DNA of 64,000 nt from positions 25,001-89,000 of the forward strand of contig QQVE01000040.1 of NCBI GenBank assembly GCA_003389325.1, given 5' to 3'. The notes under the pieces were generated by a model. It made no database searches. It saw only the letters and a program-made list of their open reading frames with translations, and was not told the DNA's origin. This document shows, in pieces, positions 42,826 through 53,505 of the stretch; position 1 is the stretch's first letter, and each line of letters starts with the position of its first letter. The DNA comes from Planctomycetota bacterium. GTDB lineage: Bacteria; Planctomycetota; Planctomycetia; Pirellulales; PALSA-1355. Made by a program: the position numbers and the translations under genes.

Positions 42826-43822
42826 CCTGCGCGTCATTCATCAATTTGTCGAAGTCTCTGCTCGACTCGCCCGGCTTGATGACGCGGTGGCTGCCGTTGT
42901 TGCGAATCACGTACGACTCCCCCTTGATGCCGTCGTTCACCCAGGTCGCGGCCGGAAACTCGAGGGCAAAGTCGTCCTGGGGCACATCCTCGTTCAGGGC
43001 GTAGTTCGTCACCTCGACTTGATTCGACTGGGCGGGAAGGTAGCTGGCCAGGCCGAAGGTCGACTGCCAACTCGACGGAATCCACCCGACGTGAGCGTCT
43101 TCTTTGTACTCGACTACGATGTCCGTAATGGTTATTCCCTGAGGGCTCTTCACCGTGTATTGCAGAGGGAGGAAGCCGCGGTCCTGCGATACCCGAAGCT
43201 CGACGGGATTGCCCGCGGGTGGAAAGGTAAGCAGAAGCGCATCCTCAGCATCGGGCGCGGGGGCCACCTTCATGTTGCGTGGAACGAAGGAGATGAACTC
43301 CGGATCCAGGGGTCGATAGCACAATGCAATCGGCAGAGTCGGCACGTAGTTGACCAGGAATCTCAGCGCGGCGCACTTGGAGATCTCTCCCAATCAAAGT
43401 CGGCTCGCTCCTTTGTCAAAAAGCGTCCGTTCAACGTTGTTCTTGTAAACGGTGACAAAGCGTTGGTCCACGACCTTGCTCTGTTCCGTCGACCACAGGG
43501 AACGCGCGTCGATAAAACGCCCCTCGGTGCCGCGAGCGTTCAATACATAGTCGCCAAAGAACACGAAATCGCGCGGCGGTTTTCCTTCGGGAAACGACCC
43601 CTTGGGAACGGTCCGTTGCTCCGCCATTTCGAAGTACAGAGAGTGAACTCGATCCTGCCGCTGCTTCCAGGCTGCGAGAATCGTTTCGGGGCCACGAAGT
43701 TCGTCGGCCGCTACCAACGCGACGATAGGGCCGCCCGCAAGGAGCACCGCCAGAAACCAGCGATGGAGCCACCGGAATCCGCACGACCTGCTCGCACTAC
43801 TTGGCTTTCGCACGAAATCCAT
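42812..43822 (-). pseudogene. secreted hypothetical gene interrupted by an in-frame TGA
   Basis: The ATG at 43822 has GGAGGAAGCCAGG upstream and opens a signal-anchor (WFLAVLLAGGPIVALVAA). The frame runs DELRGPETILAAWKQRQDRVHSLYFEM... to NVERTLFDKGASRL, then TGA at 43396-43394, and continues in the same frame as LGEISKCAALRFLVNYVPTLP...YRPLDPEF to 42812. Without the TGA it would be a 336-residue protein. I read both halves as one original protein. A second product could start at TTG 43393, with AAAGGAG about 14 nt upstream. Alternatives are sequencing error, readthrough or a split gene. Confidence 0.62.
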
Positions 43823-43973
43823 CCTGGCTTCCTCCATTTCTCTTAGGCCCGAACAGGGCCAGCGTCTGCAAAGCCTTGTGACGATTGCCTTCCATTGTGT
43901 CATACTAGCTGGTAGGCCTGATGTCATCAAAAGAGGGCTGTTCCAGAGACAAGCCGTGGCGAAACCCTCAGTG

Positions 43974-44174
43974 ATGTGGAAATGGCGGTGGTCGACGATG
44001 ACGGGAGTCATGGGAGGCTTGCTTGTGGCGACGGTTGTGGCCGGGCTTACAGACGCACTGCCCACGCAGTGGCTGTTCGTGGCCCTAATAGCAACCGGCA
44101 GCCTGTGCGGGCTTGTCGTCCACTGGTGGATCAGGCGTCCGAGAAGCTTGCAGGAGGTCTATCGGGACCTTTGA
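43974..44174 (+). CDS. small membrane protein, 66 aa (uncertain)
   Basis: Two predicted membrane segments (GGLLVATVVAGL and QWLFVALIATGSLCGLVVHWW) and a basic C-terminus (IRRPRSLQEVYRDL) suggest a real small inner-membrane protein. The start is a guess (an in-frame alternative lies at 43878), there is no good ribosome site, and no family is recognised. It is divergent from the interrupted gene. Confidence 0.42.
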   Translation: MWKWRWSTMTGVMGGLLVATVVAGLTDALPTQWLFVALIATGSLCGLVVHWWIRRPRSLQEVYRDL

Positions 44175-44271
44175 GCCGGAACGCCCGGATAAGACTGCGA
44201 CAGGCTTTAGCGATCACTCCCGGTCGGTGAACACCGGGTTTGCATCTGCCGAATTGATCTACGGCGACCGT

Positions 44272-44304
44272 GGAAAAACGCGTATGATAGGGCCCCGTTT
44301 TTCC
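44272..44304. other. perfect 9-bp hairpin upstream of lspA
   Basis: GGAAAAACG and CGTTTTTCC flank a 15-nt loop that contains TATGAT. It could be a weak terminator for upstream transcription or frame a promoter for lspA (start 44402). The rest of the 44175-44401 gap shows nothing else clear. Confidence 0.35.
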
Positions 44305-44401
44305 CAGCTGGCAAGTTTCCCTCGCTCGCCGGCGGGACTACGATAACGACATCGCACGCCAGCATCTCGCCAGGGGTGCAGACCGCTCAATCGCTTGGAG
44401 A

Positions 44402-44929
44402 ATGCCCCAAATGATGGGCTCCCCTTGGATTCGCTATAGTGCCATCCTCGTGATCCTGGCCACCTGCGTCGGGTGCGACCAGGTGACCAAGCACATTGCG
44501 CGGCAGCAGCTCGACGGCCGGCCGCCGCGCAGTTACTTCTCCGACGTGGTGCGGCTGGTCTACGCCGAGAATCCCGGTGCGTTTCTCGGCCTGGGCGGTG
44601 GATTGCCGCCGGGGGCCCGCTGGGCGCTATTGGTCGTGGTCAACGCCGTGGTGGCCGGCGGAATCGCCGCGGTCCTGCTCTGGCACTCGAAGATGCCCTG
44701 GCTGCGTGCGGCGGCCTGCGCGCTGTTGCTGAGCGGCGCGGTGGGCAACCTGATCGATCGCGTGCGGTTCGACGGACTCGTGATCGACTTCATGAACCTG
44801 GGCATTGGGCCATTGCGCACCGGCATCTTCAACGTGGCCGACGTGGCGATCACTACCGGGGCCGTGCTGTTGATTCTGCCGCAGCTAGCGCCGGGCCGCT
44901 CGCAGCCCGAGCCCGCCGAAGCCGGCTGA
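44402..44929 (+). CDS. lspA: lipoprotein signal peptidase LspA
   Basis: 175 aa with four predicted membrane segments. The catalytic aspartates of this aspartyl protease are Asp119 (GNLIDRVRFDGLVIDF) and Asp147 (FNVADVAI), both in canonical motifs. CDQVTKHIA and YAENPGAFLGL are further LspA signatures. It removes signal peptides from prolipoproteins in the inner membrane; at least two lipoprotein genes (39747 and 53506) are in this window. The C-terminus is slightly extended and Pro/Glu-rich. Confidence 0.95.
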   Translation: MPQMMGSPWIRYSAILVILATCVGCDQVTKHIARQQLDGRPPRSYFSDVVRLVYAENPGAFLGLGGGLPPGARWALLVVVNAVVAGGIAAVLLWHSKMPWLRAAACALLLSGAVGNLIDRVRFDGLVIDFMNLGIGPLRTGIFNVADVAITTGAVLLILPQLAPGRSQPEPAEAG

Positions 44930-45082
44930 GTGGTCGCCCGGCTGCCAGCGGCCCCTCCTGCCACCCGGCCCGCCGGGAGTGTACGCAAGCCCCAAACCCG
45001 CTATCATGACCGGTCACGGTGCCGACATTTGACGGACCTGGGAGTCGATAGGTTGCGCGAGGCAATAGGTTTCTGTTCGCGG

Positions 45083-45934
45083 ATGGTTCGACTGGGGCTC
45101 GCCCTGCTGGTGGCCCTCGGCGCCGCGGCGGCCTCGGCGGCCGAGAGCGACGCGCTGCTGCGAGAGTCGCACCCCTGGGCCCGCTTCGGCAAGGGCGCCT
45201 GGCGGCAGGTCCGGATCATTACCGAAAGCTTCGACGAAGACGGCAATCCCAGCGACGCCAGCATCACCGACAACAAGACGACCGTCGAAGAGGTCACCGC
45301 CGACCGCGTCACGCTCAAGGTCGAGGTAACGGTGGAGTTGGGCGGGCAGCGGTTCGCCTCCGAGCCGCAGATCGTCACCCAAGGCTACGCCGGCGAAACG
45401 GTCGGCCAAACGGTCTCGGTTCGGGCGCTCGATCCTCAGACGATCACCATCGACGGCGAAGAGATCCGCTGCGAGACGCAGCAGCTAGAAATCGCCGGCG
45501 GCGTGACACGCGAAAAGACGGTGATCAACTACGTCGTGGACCGCACGCCGGCGATCCTGCGCCGCGAAAGCACCATGACCAATGCCGACGGCACAAAGAC
45601 CATGCAGCAGATCACCAGCGAGGTCCGGGCGGTCGACATGATTCGCCGCGTGCTCGACGTCCTCGAGCCGAAGACGGCCTACCTGGTGCGGGTCGAGCAG
45701 AAGAACGACCGCGGCACGACCAGTACCTGGAGTTGGCACGTGACCGACGTGCCCGGCGAGATCGTCGACGAATGCTCGAAGAAGCTGGACAGCGAAGGCC
45801 GTCTGGTGCGGCGCACCACGCTGGAGTTGATCGACTACGGCAGCGTGGAAAGCATGCGCAGCAGCGATGTTGAGTTCTCCGGCCCCCAGCCGCAGTATCG
45901 CAACCGCCGGGCCCGCCGACGGGCACGCCGATAG
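45083..45934 (+). CDS. secreted hypothetical protein, 283 aa
   Basis: The ATG at 45083 opens a signal peptide (MVRLGLALLVALGAAAASA); the frame upstream to 44930 is non-coding. The mature protein is beta-rich with acidic and threonine-rich stretches (ITESFDEDGNPSDASITDNKTTVEEVTADRVTLKVEVTVEL) and ends in a strongly basic tail (RNRRARRRARR). No recognised domain. It lies between lspA and the DnaJ-like gene. Confidence 0.8.
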   Translation: MVRLGLALLVALGAAAASAAESDALLRESHPWARFGKGAWRQVRIITESFDEDGNPSDASITDNKTTVEEVTADRVTLKVEVTVELGGQRFASEPQIVTQGYAGETVGQTVSVRALDPQTITIDGEEIRCETQQLEIAGGVTREKTVINYVVDRTPAILRRESTMTNADGTKTMQQITSEVRAVDMIRRVLDVLEPKTAYLVRVEQKNDRGTTSTWSWHVTDVPGEIVDECSKKLDSEGRLVRRTTLELIDYGSVESMRSSDVEFSGPQPQYRNRRARRRARR

Positions 45935-46040
45935 CCCGAATCGAGGTCCCAATCGGGTTCGTTCCGCAGGAGCGTTGCCTGGCGGCTTACCCTGCTTTCC
46001 CTTGCAGCCCCAACTCGCGCCCCCCCGCGCTCTGCTTCGC

Positions 46041-46068
46041 TTGAACCTGCCCGGGGGACGTCTATAAT
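46041..46068 (+). promoter_or_regulatory. sigma70-type promoter with perfect -10 box
   Basis: TTGAAC, a 16-bp spacer and TATAAT lie 55 bp before the ATG of the DnaJ-like membrane protein (46124). Confidence 0.72.
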
Positions 46069-46123
46069 AGAGGACCCTGACTGCACAGGGAGGAAGCGCC
46101 GTTGCCATAAATCCCTCGCTGAC

Positions 46124-46885
46124 ATGACCGATTCGTTCAATGGCTATCACGTTTGGCTGGGCATTCCGCCGAGTGAGCAGCCCCCGAATCACTACCGACT
46201 GCTAGGAATCGGCATCTTCGAGACCGATCTGGACGTGATTGACCACGCCGCCGATCGGCAGATGGCACATGTCCGCACGTTTCAGGCCGGCCGTCACAAG
46301 AATCTCTCGCAGCAGATCCTCAACGAGCTGGCCGCCGCCCGGGTGTGCCTGCTGAACGCCGATCGGAAGCAGGCCTACGACGACGAGCTTCGCGCCCGGC
46401 TGAACTCGGCGCCCAAAGTGGCACCGGTGCCGGTGGGCAAGGCGGTTCCGGTCACGCCCACGGCCGTGGCAGCCACTCCCGAAGCGGTGCCCGAGGCCAT
46501 GCCCGCGGAACCGGAAGACAGCTACGACGTCGAAGACATCGATCCGGAGTTGCTCAATCGTCACCCCCGTTCGCTCGACGAGGAGTTCGTCGGTGGAGAG
46601 GACTTTACGAACAGCCCAGTCCCCTCAATTCAACTGGGGGCGCCGCGGCGCCGGGTCGATCGCGACGCGGACATGCAGAAGTGGATGGTCTACACCTTCG
46701 CGGCGGTGGCCGCCATCGTCGGCTTGATGGTGGTCTACCAGATCGTGAGCCGCCGCGTTGCCCCCGACGGCTGGAAGAAGCTGTTTACCACGCCGACGAC
46801 GCCGGTCGAAGCCGAGGAAGTTCCCGGCGAAGTCAAGTCGACCGCACCGCCTCCTCCGGAACCTGTCCAAGCCCTTGAACACTAA
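46124..46885 (+). CDS. membrane protein with planctomycete J-like (YHxWLGI) domain
   Basis: 253 aa. Residues 1-92 are the J-like module often found in planctomycete kinases and membrane proteins (YHVWLGIPPSEQPPNHYRLLGIGIFETDLDVIDHAADRQMAHVR, ending NADRKQAYDDEL). A Pro/Val/Ala-rich linker follows, then one membrane segment (about 188-208) and a short periplasmic tail. The HPD tripeptide of true DnaJ proteins is not seen, so Hsp70 stimulation is unlikely. Role unknown. Confidence 0.82.
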   Translation: MTDSFNGYHVWLGIPPSEQPPNHYRLLGIGIFETDLDVIDHAADRQMAHVRTFQAGRHKNLSQQILNELAAARVCLLNADRKQAYDDELRARLNSAPKVAPVPVGKAVPVTPTAVAATPEAVPEAMPAEPEDSYDVEDIDPELLNRHPRSLDEEFVGGEDFTNSPVPSIQLGAPRRRVDRDADMQKWMVYTFAAVAAIVGLMVVYQIVSRRVAPDGWKKLFTTPTTPVEAEEVPGEVKSTAPPPPEPVQALEH

Positions 46886-47031
46886 GTTGTGCACCGATCG
46901 GGCTGCCTCTTCTGCGGGGGACCCGAAGGCGCGCAGCGGCTTGGGCAAGCGACGACGCCGCTCGGTTGTCGTCCGCTGGAGCAGCCCCTCGATTGCGTCC
47001 TGCCGCGCCCGGTTGCATCCGTGGCGGCTCA

Positions 47032-47060
47032 TTGTCAATCCGCACGCGAGCCTGCATAAT
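47032..47060 (+). promoter_or_regulatory. sigma70-type promoter of guaB
   Basis: TTGTCA, a 17-bp spacer and CATAAT lie 39 bp before the guaB ATG, predicting a leader of about 33 nt. Confidence 0.65.
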
Positions 47061-47099
47061 CCCTGATTCCCCCCACCTACGATCGCGGAGCCAGAGTCC

Positions 47100-48575
47100 A
47101 TGCGAGAAAAAATCAGTTCCACCGGCATCACCTTCGACGACGTGCTGCTCGAGCCGCGGTACAGCGAAGTCGTGCCCTCGCAGGTCGACGTCACGACGCG
47201 GCTCACCAACCGTATCGGGCTCAATATTCCCCTGCTCAGCTCGCCCATGGACACGGTCACCGAGAGCGACATGGCCATCGCCCTGGCACAGGAGGGGGGT
47301 CTGGGCGTTATCCACAAGAACATGTCGATCGAACGCCAGACCGAAGAGGTCGACAAGGTCAAGCGCAGTGCCAACGGCATCATCACCGACCCAGTCACGC
47401 TACCACCCGACGCTAGCGTCGGCCGGGCCCGCGAAGTGATGGACCAGCACAACGTTTCCGGCGTGCCGATCATCAGCGGGCGCCGCCTGGCGGGCATCAT
47501 CACCCGCCGCGACCTGCGGTTTCTCGAAGACGCTTCTCTCAAGGTGTCGGAGGTGATGACCCGCGAGCACCTCGTGACGGCTACGGGAACCGTAACGCTT
47601 GAGGAAGCTGAGAAGATTTTGATGGCAAAAAAGGTCGAGAAACTTTTGCTGGTTGACGAAGATTACACACTGACCGGGCTGATCACGATCAAAGACATCG
47701 ACATGATGAAACGCTTCCCCCAGGCCTGCAAGGATCAGCAGGGGAGGCTTCGCGTCGGTGCCGCGATCGGCGTCCACGACTTCGAGCGGGCCGAAAGCCT
47801 GCTAGCAAAGGACGTCGACGTACTGGTGGTCGACAGTGCCCACGGACACTCGTCGAACGTGATCGAAACGGTCAAGAACTTGAAACAGCGTTACGACATC
47901 GACGTCGTGGCCGGCAACATTGCCACGGCCGACGGCTGCCGCGACCTGATCAAGGCCGGCGCCGACGCGGTCAAGGTCGGCATCGGTCCCGGCTCGATCT
48001 GTACGACACGCATCATTTCCGGAGTGGGAGTTCCGCAGATTACGGCCATTTACGAAGCGGCGCAGGTCGCGGCCAAGGCGAATGTGCCCATCCTCGCCGA
48101 CGGCGGCATCCGTTACTCGGGCGACCTGACCAAGGCCCTGGCGGCCGGTGCCCACGCGGCGATGATCGGCGGCCTGTTTGCCGGACTGGCCGAGAGCCCC
48201 GGCGAGCAAATCCTGTATCAAGGCAGAAGCTTCAAGGTCTACCGCGGCATGGGCTCCCTCGGCGCGATGATGCAAGGCTCGAGCGAACGTTATCGTCAAC
48301 GCGGCAGTGAAAAGAAACCCGGCAAACTCGTGCCCGAAGGAGTCGAAGGACGAGTACCGTTCAAAGGGCCCTTGAGCAGCTTTGTGTATCAGCTCGTGGG
48401 CGGTTTGCGAGCGGGCATGGGTTATTGCGGCGCGCAGAACATCGACGAATTGCGCACCAACACGCGATTCATTCAAATCTCCGCGGCAGGAGTACGGGAG
48501 AGTCATCCTCATGACATCGCGATCACGCAGGAAGCATCCAACTACAGCACCCAGCATCCCTCCGGCGAGGGCTAA
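47100..48575 (+). CDS. guaB: inosine-5'-monophosphate dehydrogenase GuaB
   Basis: 491 aa, full length. The TIM barrel is split by a CBS pair (about residues 97-205). The catalytic Cys lies in [15 protein letters not shown], and the flap region reads [17 protein letters not shown]. It converts IMP to XMP, the first committed step of GMP synthesis. The C-terminal 14 residues ([16 protein letters not shown]) lie in the 65 nt that overlap the start of the next gene. No guaA is adjacent. Confidence 0.96.
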   Translation: MREKISSTGITFDDVLLEPRYSEVVPSQVDVTTRLTNRIGLNIPLLSSPMDTVTESDMAIALAQEGGLGVIHKNMSIERQTEEVDKVKRSANGIITDPVTLPPDASVGRAREVMDQHNVSGVPIISGRRLAGIITRRDLRFLEDASLKVSEVMTREHLVTATGTVTLEEAEKILMAKKVEKLLLVDEDYTLTGLITIKDIDMMKRFPQACKDQQGRLRVGAAIGVHDFERAESLLAKDVDVLVVDSAHGHSSNVIETVKNLKQRYDIDVVAGNIATADGCRDLIKAGADAVKVGIGPGSICTTRIISGVGVPQITAIYEAAQVAAKANVPILADGGIRYSGDLTKALAAGAHAAMIGGLFAGLAESPGEQILYQGRSFKVYRGMGSLGAMMQGSSERYRQRGSEKKPGKLVPEGVEGRVPFKGPLSSFVYQLVGGLRAGMGYCGAQNIDELRTNTRFIQISAAGVRESHPHDIAITQEASNYSTQHPSGEG

Positions 48576-49923
48576 CCGCTCGCGCCGCACGCTCGTCGCA
48601 GCCCTGGGGGCTGCGGGCCTGATCGCGCTGGTGCTGGCGCCGCCGACTTTGGGCGGAGAAGAACGCCTTCAACCCGGCGCAGCCACGTTGCGTTGGCGCG
48701 CGCGGGGTGCCTCGTCGGCGATAACGTCAAGCGTGGGCTTCGTGGAAGTGAATCCGCGCCCCGTTCAGCGTCCGGCACGTCCAATTCTCGAGCCGACCCC
48801 CGCCTCACCGCAGGCCACGGCGCCGCAGGCGTTGGCCACCGACGACGAGGCCAAACCGCGGGCGAGTGCCGAGCCAAGCATCGCCGACCGGATGGCCGCC
48901 TCGCTCGGCGCATCGAATGATTCTCGCCCGGCCGCGCACGGGAAGAACACCGAACGGGCCGCGCAGACGTCCCCAGCGAAATCCCGGGTGACAGTCGCGC
49001 GGCAGATCTCGAGCCAGGAATCGCGAGCGCGCCTGCGCAACTCGATCATGCAGGTCAGCGACTACCGCGAGCCGGAACCGCGACCGCTCGAATCGCGCGT
49101 GGAGGCGCAACCGGCCACCCAGCCGGACGACAATCCGCCGATCCCGGCCGATTCCGATCCGTTCGGATCCGCCGATCAGGGATTGCCTTTTGAGACGCCA
49201 CCTACGCCGCCGGCCGACAGTGCGCTTCAGCCAACGGTACCGTCGACCGAACCTACCGACGCGGCGCCGCTGCCGGAACCCTCTGATGATCTTTCGCCGC
49301 CTACCGAGCCGGCCGAAGAGATGTACAGGGATCAACCGATTCCGCCGCCACGCGAGGACAACTTCTTTGACAGTCCGGGTGACCTGAGCGATCCGGGCCT
49401 GGCCACCGATCCCGGCGGCGTCGGCTGCACGGACATGAAGGGGCAATGCACCCGCGCCCTGGCCGAACTGCAGAAGCGCGACATCACGACCATCATGGTC
49501 GGTCTGGACATCCAGGGAGTCGAAGGCACCGACTATCCCTGCGATTGCAAGATCGGCCGCGACTTCGAGACGCCCGCGTACCAGGGACGCAACTTCCAGC
49601 CCACGCTGTTCACCTGGAAGGCCGCCGGCACGTGCCACAAGCCGCTGTACTTCCAGGACGTGCCGCTGGAACGCTACGGACACTCGTGGAACCCGTTCCT
49701 CCAGCCGTTTGTCTCGGGTGCCCACTTCTTCGCCTCGGTGCCGCTGCTGCCCTACAAGATGGGCCTCCGTCCGCCGGGAGAATGCGTGTACACGCTGGGC
49801 TACTACCGCCCGGGCAACTGTGCTCCCTACATGCTCGAGCCGATTCCGCTCAGCCTGCGGGGTGCCTTGTTCGAAGGCCTGGGTGCGACCGGCTTCGCCT
49901 TCTGGTTCTGGCCGCCGAACTAG
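48511..49923 (+). CDS. secreted planctomycete hypothetical protein
   Basis: 470 aa from the ATG at 48511, overlapping guaB by 65 nt; a later start cannot be excluded. A basic N-terminus and hydrophobic segment ([23 protein letters not shown]) form a signal peptide. About 270 residues of Pro/Ala/Glu-rich sequence follow, then a compact Cys-containing C-terminal domain ([66 protein letters not shown]). I recall such C-terminal domains only from planctomycetes. Function unknown. Confidence 0.82.
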   Translation: MTSRSRRKHPTTAPSIPPARANRSRRTLVAALGAAGLIALVLAPPTLGGEERLQPGAATLRWRARGASSAITSSVGFVEVNPRPVQRPARPILEPTPASPQATAPQALATDDEAKPRASAEPSIADRMAASLGASNDSRPAAHGKNTERAAQTSPAKSRVTVARQISSQESRARLRNSIMQVSDYREPEPRPLESRVEAQPATQPDDNPPIPADSDPFGSADQGLPFETPPTPPADSALQPTVPSTEPTDAAPLPEPSDDLSPPTEPAEEMYRDQPIPPPREDNFFDSPGDLSDPGLATDPGGVGCTDMKGQCTRALAELQKRDITTIMVGLDIQGVEGTDYPCDCKIGRDFETPAYQGRNFQPTLFTWKAAGTCHKPLYFQDVPLERYGHSWNPFLQPFVSGAHFFASVPLLPYKMGLRPPGECVYTLGYYRPGNCAPYMLEPIPLSLRGALFEGLGATGFAFWFWPPN

Positions 49924-49948
49924 TCGCAAGCGAATCGCAGCCGCTCAC

Positions 49949-49986
49949 GACCGCCGCACGAACACCGTTTCGCGCGGCGGTCTTTT
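49949..49986 (+). terminator. intrinsic terminator after the secreted protein gene
   Basis: GACCGCCGC and GCGGCGGTC (perfect 9 bp) flank a 16-nt loop and are followed by TTTT, 26 bp after the stop at 49923 and before the NnrE gene. Confidence 0.78.
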
Positions 49987-50052
49987 CATGCGCGACCTGC
50001 CGAAGCGCGATACAATGGCCGTCTGCACGCCGCGTCGAACTGGACGGACTTC

Positions 50053-50721
<669 letters not shown>

Positions 50722-50726
50722 CCACG

Positions 50727-51656
50727 TCACTCCGACGGCGGCGGCTCGTACTCGAAATCCTTCCACTTCATCGGGCGGCGGAAGGGCTCAATGCGCAGCG
50801 TGACTTCGCCATTCTGGAAGATCCGCACGGTGCCGTTCGACTCGCTCACGGCCACGGCCACGGCGTTCGTCTTGCGGCTGATGGCCGCAGCCGCCCAGTG
50901 CCGGGCTCCCAGGCCCTTGGGCAGCGTGATACCGTCCGCCGGAGCATCAATATAGCGGGCCGAAGCCTCGACGATGCCGTCGGCCGAGACGATGATCCCG
51001 CCGTCGAGCTGCGAGACCTCTTTAATCCCTTCGCGCACGCGCGGGTCGTCGAGGTTGCGCTCATCGCGGCTGTAGCCCCGCACCGGGTCGAACCCCACGG
51101 GGTGGCTGCTGTTGAGCACGTTGCGCGAGTCGCCCACGACAAACAGCGCGCCGACCGGCTTGCCCTCGCGCCCCTCGCGGCCGATTTCGACGGCCATGTC
51201 GACCACCATTTTGAGCGTGTCGAGCGGCACGCGCGTCTCGAGCTGTCGCAGGTCGCGCGACGTGAGTTGGCCCAGGTGCTCGCCGAGGTGAATCAGGCTG
51301 ATCGAATCGATCACACCCCCCTCGAACCCGCTGTAGACGGCCACGACTTGGGCTCCCGCGGCCAGGATGTCGTCGGCCACGGCCTCGAGAATGGCCTGGG
51401 TCAGCTTCTCGTAGACCGGCGCCTCGGGCATCTTGAGCACGACGGTTTCCATGCCGGCAGCCGAGGCACCCTCCAACTGCGAGGCAAAGTCGGCCGCCAC
51501 GAGGATCTTTTCGCCGCCGCAGTGTTCCTTGAGCCGGTCCCACTCGGTGGGGCCTTCCAGCAAGACCAGGATCGCGTCGGCGTCGGTCGCCTGCGAAAGC
51601 CGCGCCGCCGCGTCGAAAACCGTCTCGAATTGGTCCGTAAAGCGATACGTCTTCAC
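50727..51656 (-). CDS. DacZ-like diadenylate cyclase (DisA_N domain) with altered motifs
   Basis: 309 aa from a GTG at 51656, with weak ribosome site. Residues 1-150 resemble the pyruvate-kinase-like alpha/beta region of archaeal DacZ (AVYSGFEGGVIDSISLIHLG). Residues 165-290 are a DAC domain: GALFVVGD, LDGGIIVSADGIVEASARYI, LPKGLGARHWAAAAISRKTNAVAVAVSES. The motifs DGA and RHR that bind ATP and metal read DGG (218-220) and RHW (252-254). Synthesis of c-di-AMP is likely for the family, but activity of this variant is uncertain. Upstream bases 51657-51899 show nothing clear. Confidence 0.85.
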   Translation of the reverse strand: MKTYRFTDQFETVFDAAARLSQATDADAILVLLEGPTEWDRLKEHCGGEKILVAADFASQLEGASAAGMETVVLKMPEAPVYEKLTQAILEAVADDILAAGAQVVAVYSGFEGGVIDSISLIHLGEHLGQLTSRDLRQLETRVPLDTLKMVVDMAVEIGREGREGKPVGALFVVGDSRNVLNSSHPVGFDPVRGYSRDERNLDDPRVREGIKEVSQLDGGIIVSADGIVEASARYIDAPADGITLPKGLGARHWAAAAISRKTNAVAVAVSESNGTVRIFQNGEVTLRIEPFRRPMKWKDFEYEPPPSE

Positions 51657-51899
51657 AGGCTCACACCGCAGAAAAGCGCAGCAAAAAGAGGGCCGCCCGG
51701 GCGAAAAGCGCACAGGTTGCCCTGCAATCCTAAGCGTTTTTCACCGCTTCGGCAACGGCAAGCGGATGAAGCGGCTTGTGCACTGGCGCTTTGCCGTGAG
51801 ACAGGGGCAAAGCGACTCTTTCGCCGCTAGTGCGTCAGCCGGCACCGCCGTAAACGCGCGAAGCTCTCGCCACGGCTGGGCGGCATCCCCGATTCTCGC

Positions 51900-53219
51900 C
51901 TAGCGGCGGGCTTCGCGATCGCTGCCCGTGGTGTGCTCATCGGCCAGGGGCTGGTTCGCCGGAGGCACCACGCCCTTGAACACCCGCGCGTCGTACAGCG
52001 CCATGGCGTGCACCGCGTGACCCAGCGGGCCGATCTCCCACGTGTGCGAGGTGTTGTTCAGCATGATCGTGGCCAGGTAGTCCACGGCCTTGACCATTCT
52101 CGGGTCGGTCAGTTGCTCTTCAGGCAGCGAGAACGTGATCCACTCCAGAATGTGGCCGCTGGTCTTGATCCGCCGGTCGATGCTCGGCTCGTCGGCCCGG
52201 CGCTCGAACCAGGCGGTGCTGAAGCTGCCGTCGGGATTCTGCAGACTGAACGTGTAGCGGTGGTAGTCGTTGATAAACTTGCGAGCCCGAGCGAATTCGC
52301 CCTCGATCGGCTTGCCCTGCTTGTCGCGGCGGTTGAGGGCATAGCTGAATCCCATCAGGCGATGCGTTCCGCCGCAGGCCGCGCCCCGAACCGGCTGGGC
52401 CAGTTCCTCGCGAATCAGCCGCTGAATCGACCACTGCTGACCGGTCGACGAGATCCACGTGGCGTCCGAGTCGAGGTAGTGGGCCAGGGCGATCAGCTTG
52501 AACGTCAGCTCTTCGCCCGAGAGGCACGATTCCTTCTCGCGCTCGATCAGGTCCTCGATCGTGAACGATTTGCCCTGGACGCGCATCGGGTAGTCGCGCT
52601 GCACGTGCGACTGAGCCAGGATCGCCAGAAACTGGCCGCCGTGTCCCTGCACGCCGACGCCCTTCTCGGCGTCGATCTTGCCGCGGTTGAGAAACAGCAT
52701 GCGCTGGCCGCGGCAAGGATAGTTGTAGCACATGTACCCAATCGCGTTGATCTTCTCGCTCCCCGGTCCCTCCTGGTAGATCATCGTGTCGACGCCATAG
52801 CCGATGATCGCGTGCATCACTTCCCAGGGCGAGTTGTCCCGAGCGCTTTGATGCTTGGGATAATAGGCCGCCAACACGCGGCGCACTTTATCACACAGCG
52901 CCATCATCTGAGGCGACAGGTCGGGCGTTGCGGACGTCGCGTCGAGGTCGCCGGTGGGCAGCGTCGGTCCCGCGGCCGTATCACTCTCGGTGACCGGAGC
53001 CTGCAGCAGCGCGTCGGTCGTCAACGCGGCCAACGGGTCTTGCCCGGGCAAGTCCACCAGCAAGCGCCGCGCCTGGTGCAACACCTCGGCGCGAGACGGT
53101 CCGTCCTGGGCCGTCGGACTTTCTTGCGGCTGGTCTGCAAGCGCCACATTCGACAGAGACAACGCAAACACACTGGCCAGCACGGCCGGGCAAACTCGAG
53201 ACAGCGCGAAACCGCTCAT
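51900..53219 (-). CDS. large secreted planctomycete hypothetical protein
   Basis: 439 aa with a signal peptide (MSGFALSRVCPAVLASVFALSLSNVALA). After a variable linker (about 30-100) a long helical region includes YYPKHQSARDNSPWEVMHAIIGYGVDTMIY, a CxxxxC pair (CYNYPC), GEELTFKLIALAHYLDSD, LMGFSYALNRRDKQGKPI and NPDGSFSTAWF. The periodic helices resemble an (alpha/alpha) barrel, as in terpenoid-cyclase-like folds, but this is only a pattern impression. No catalytic motif recognised. The 286-bp upstream gap (53220-53505) shows nothing. Confidence 0.82.
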   Translation of the reverse strand: MSGFALSRVCPAVLASVFALSLSNVALADQPQESPTAQDGPSRAEVLHQARRLLVDLPGQDPLAALTTDALLQAPVTESDTAAGPTLPTGDLDATSATPDLSPQMMALCDKVRRVLAAYYPKHQSARDNSPWEVMHAIIGYGVDTMIYQEGPGSEKINAIGYMCYNYPCRGQRMLFLNRGKIDAEKGVGVQGHGGQFLAILAQSHVQRDYPMRVQGKSFTIEDLIEREKESCLSGEELTFKLIALAHYLDSDATWISSTGQQWSIQRLIREELAQPVRGAACGGTHRLMGFSYALNRRDKQGKPIEGEFARARKFINDYHRYTFSLQNPDGSFSTAWFERRADEPSIDRRIKTSGHILEWITFSLPEEQLTDPRMVKAVDYLATIMLNNTSHTWEIGPLGHAVHAMALYDARVFKGVVPPANQPLADEHTTGSDREARR

Positions 53220-53505
53220 CCATCGTCCTCGGGAAGCAGCCGCGGCGGCGAGGGAAGGTCCGCGACTACGTTATTGTGGGTTGTTAAGGCGGGTTACGTC
53301 AAAGGGTGGGTCGCGCCGGGGGTGGTCGGCTGCATCGTGACAGCATCCCCGACGGAGTATTCATATCGGTCGAAAGTCGACCAGCATTTTGCCTTCACCT
53401 CGAAATGAGGCTCGTGCGGCGCACGCCATCCGCGACCGTGACGAAGGCTTCCGCCTCACTGCCGATTGAGAAAACGCTGCGGGCTGTAGCGTGTGAAGCG
53501 GCCGT

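Noticed and set aside
43394..43396. TGA as selenocysteine codon
   Set aside because: No bacterial SECIS-type hairpin (about 40 nt with an apical loop G-U element) is visible just downstream, and the flanking residues do not resemble a redox site.
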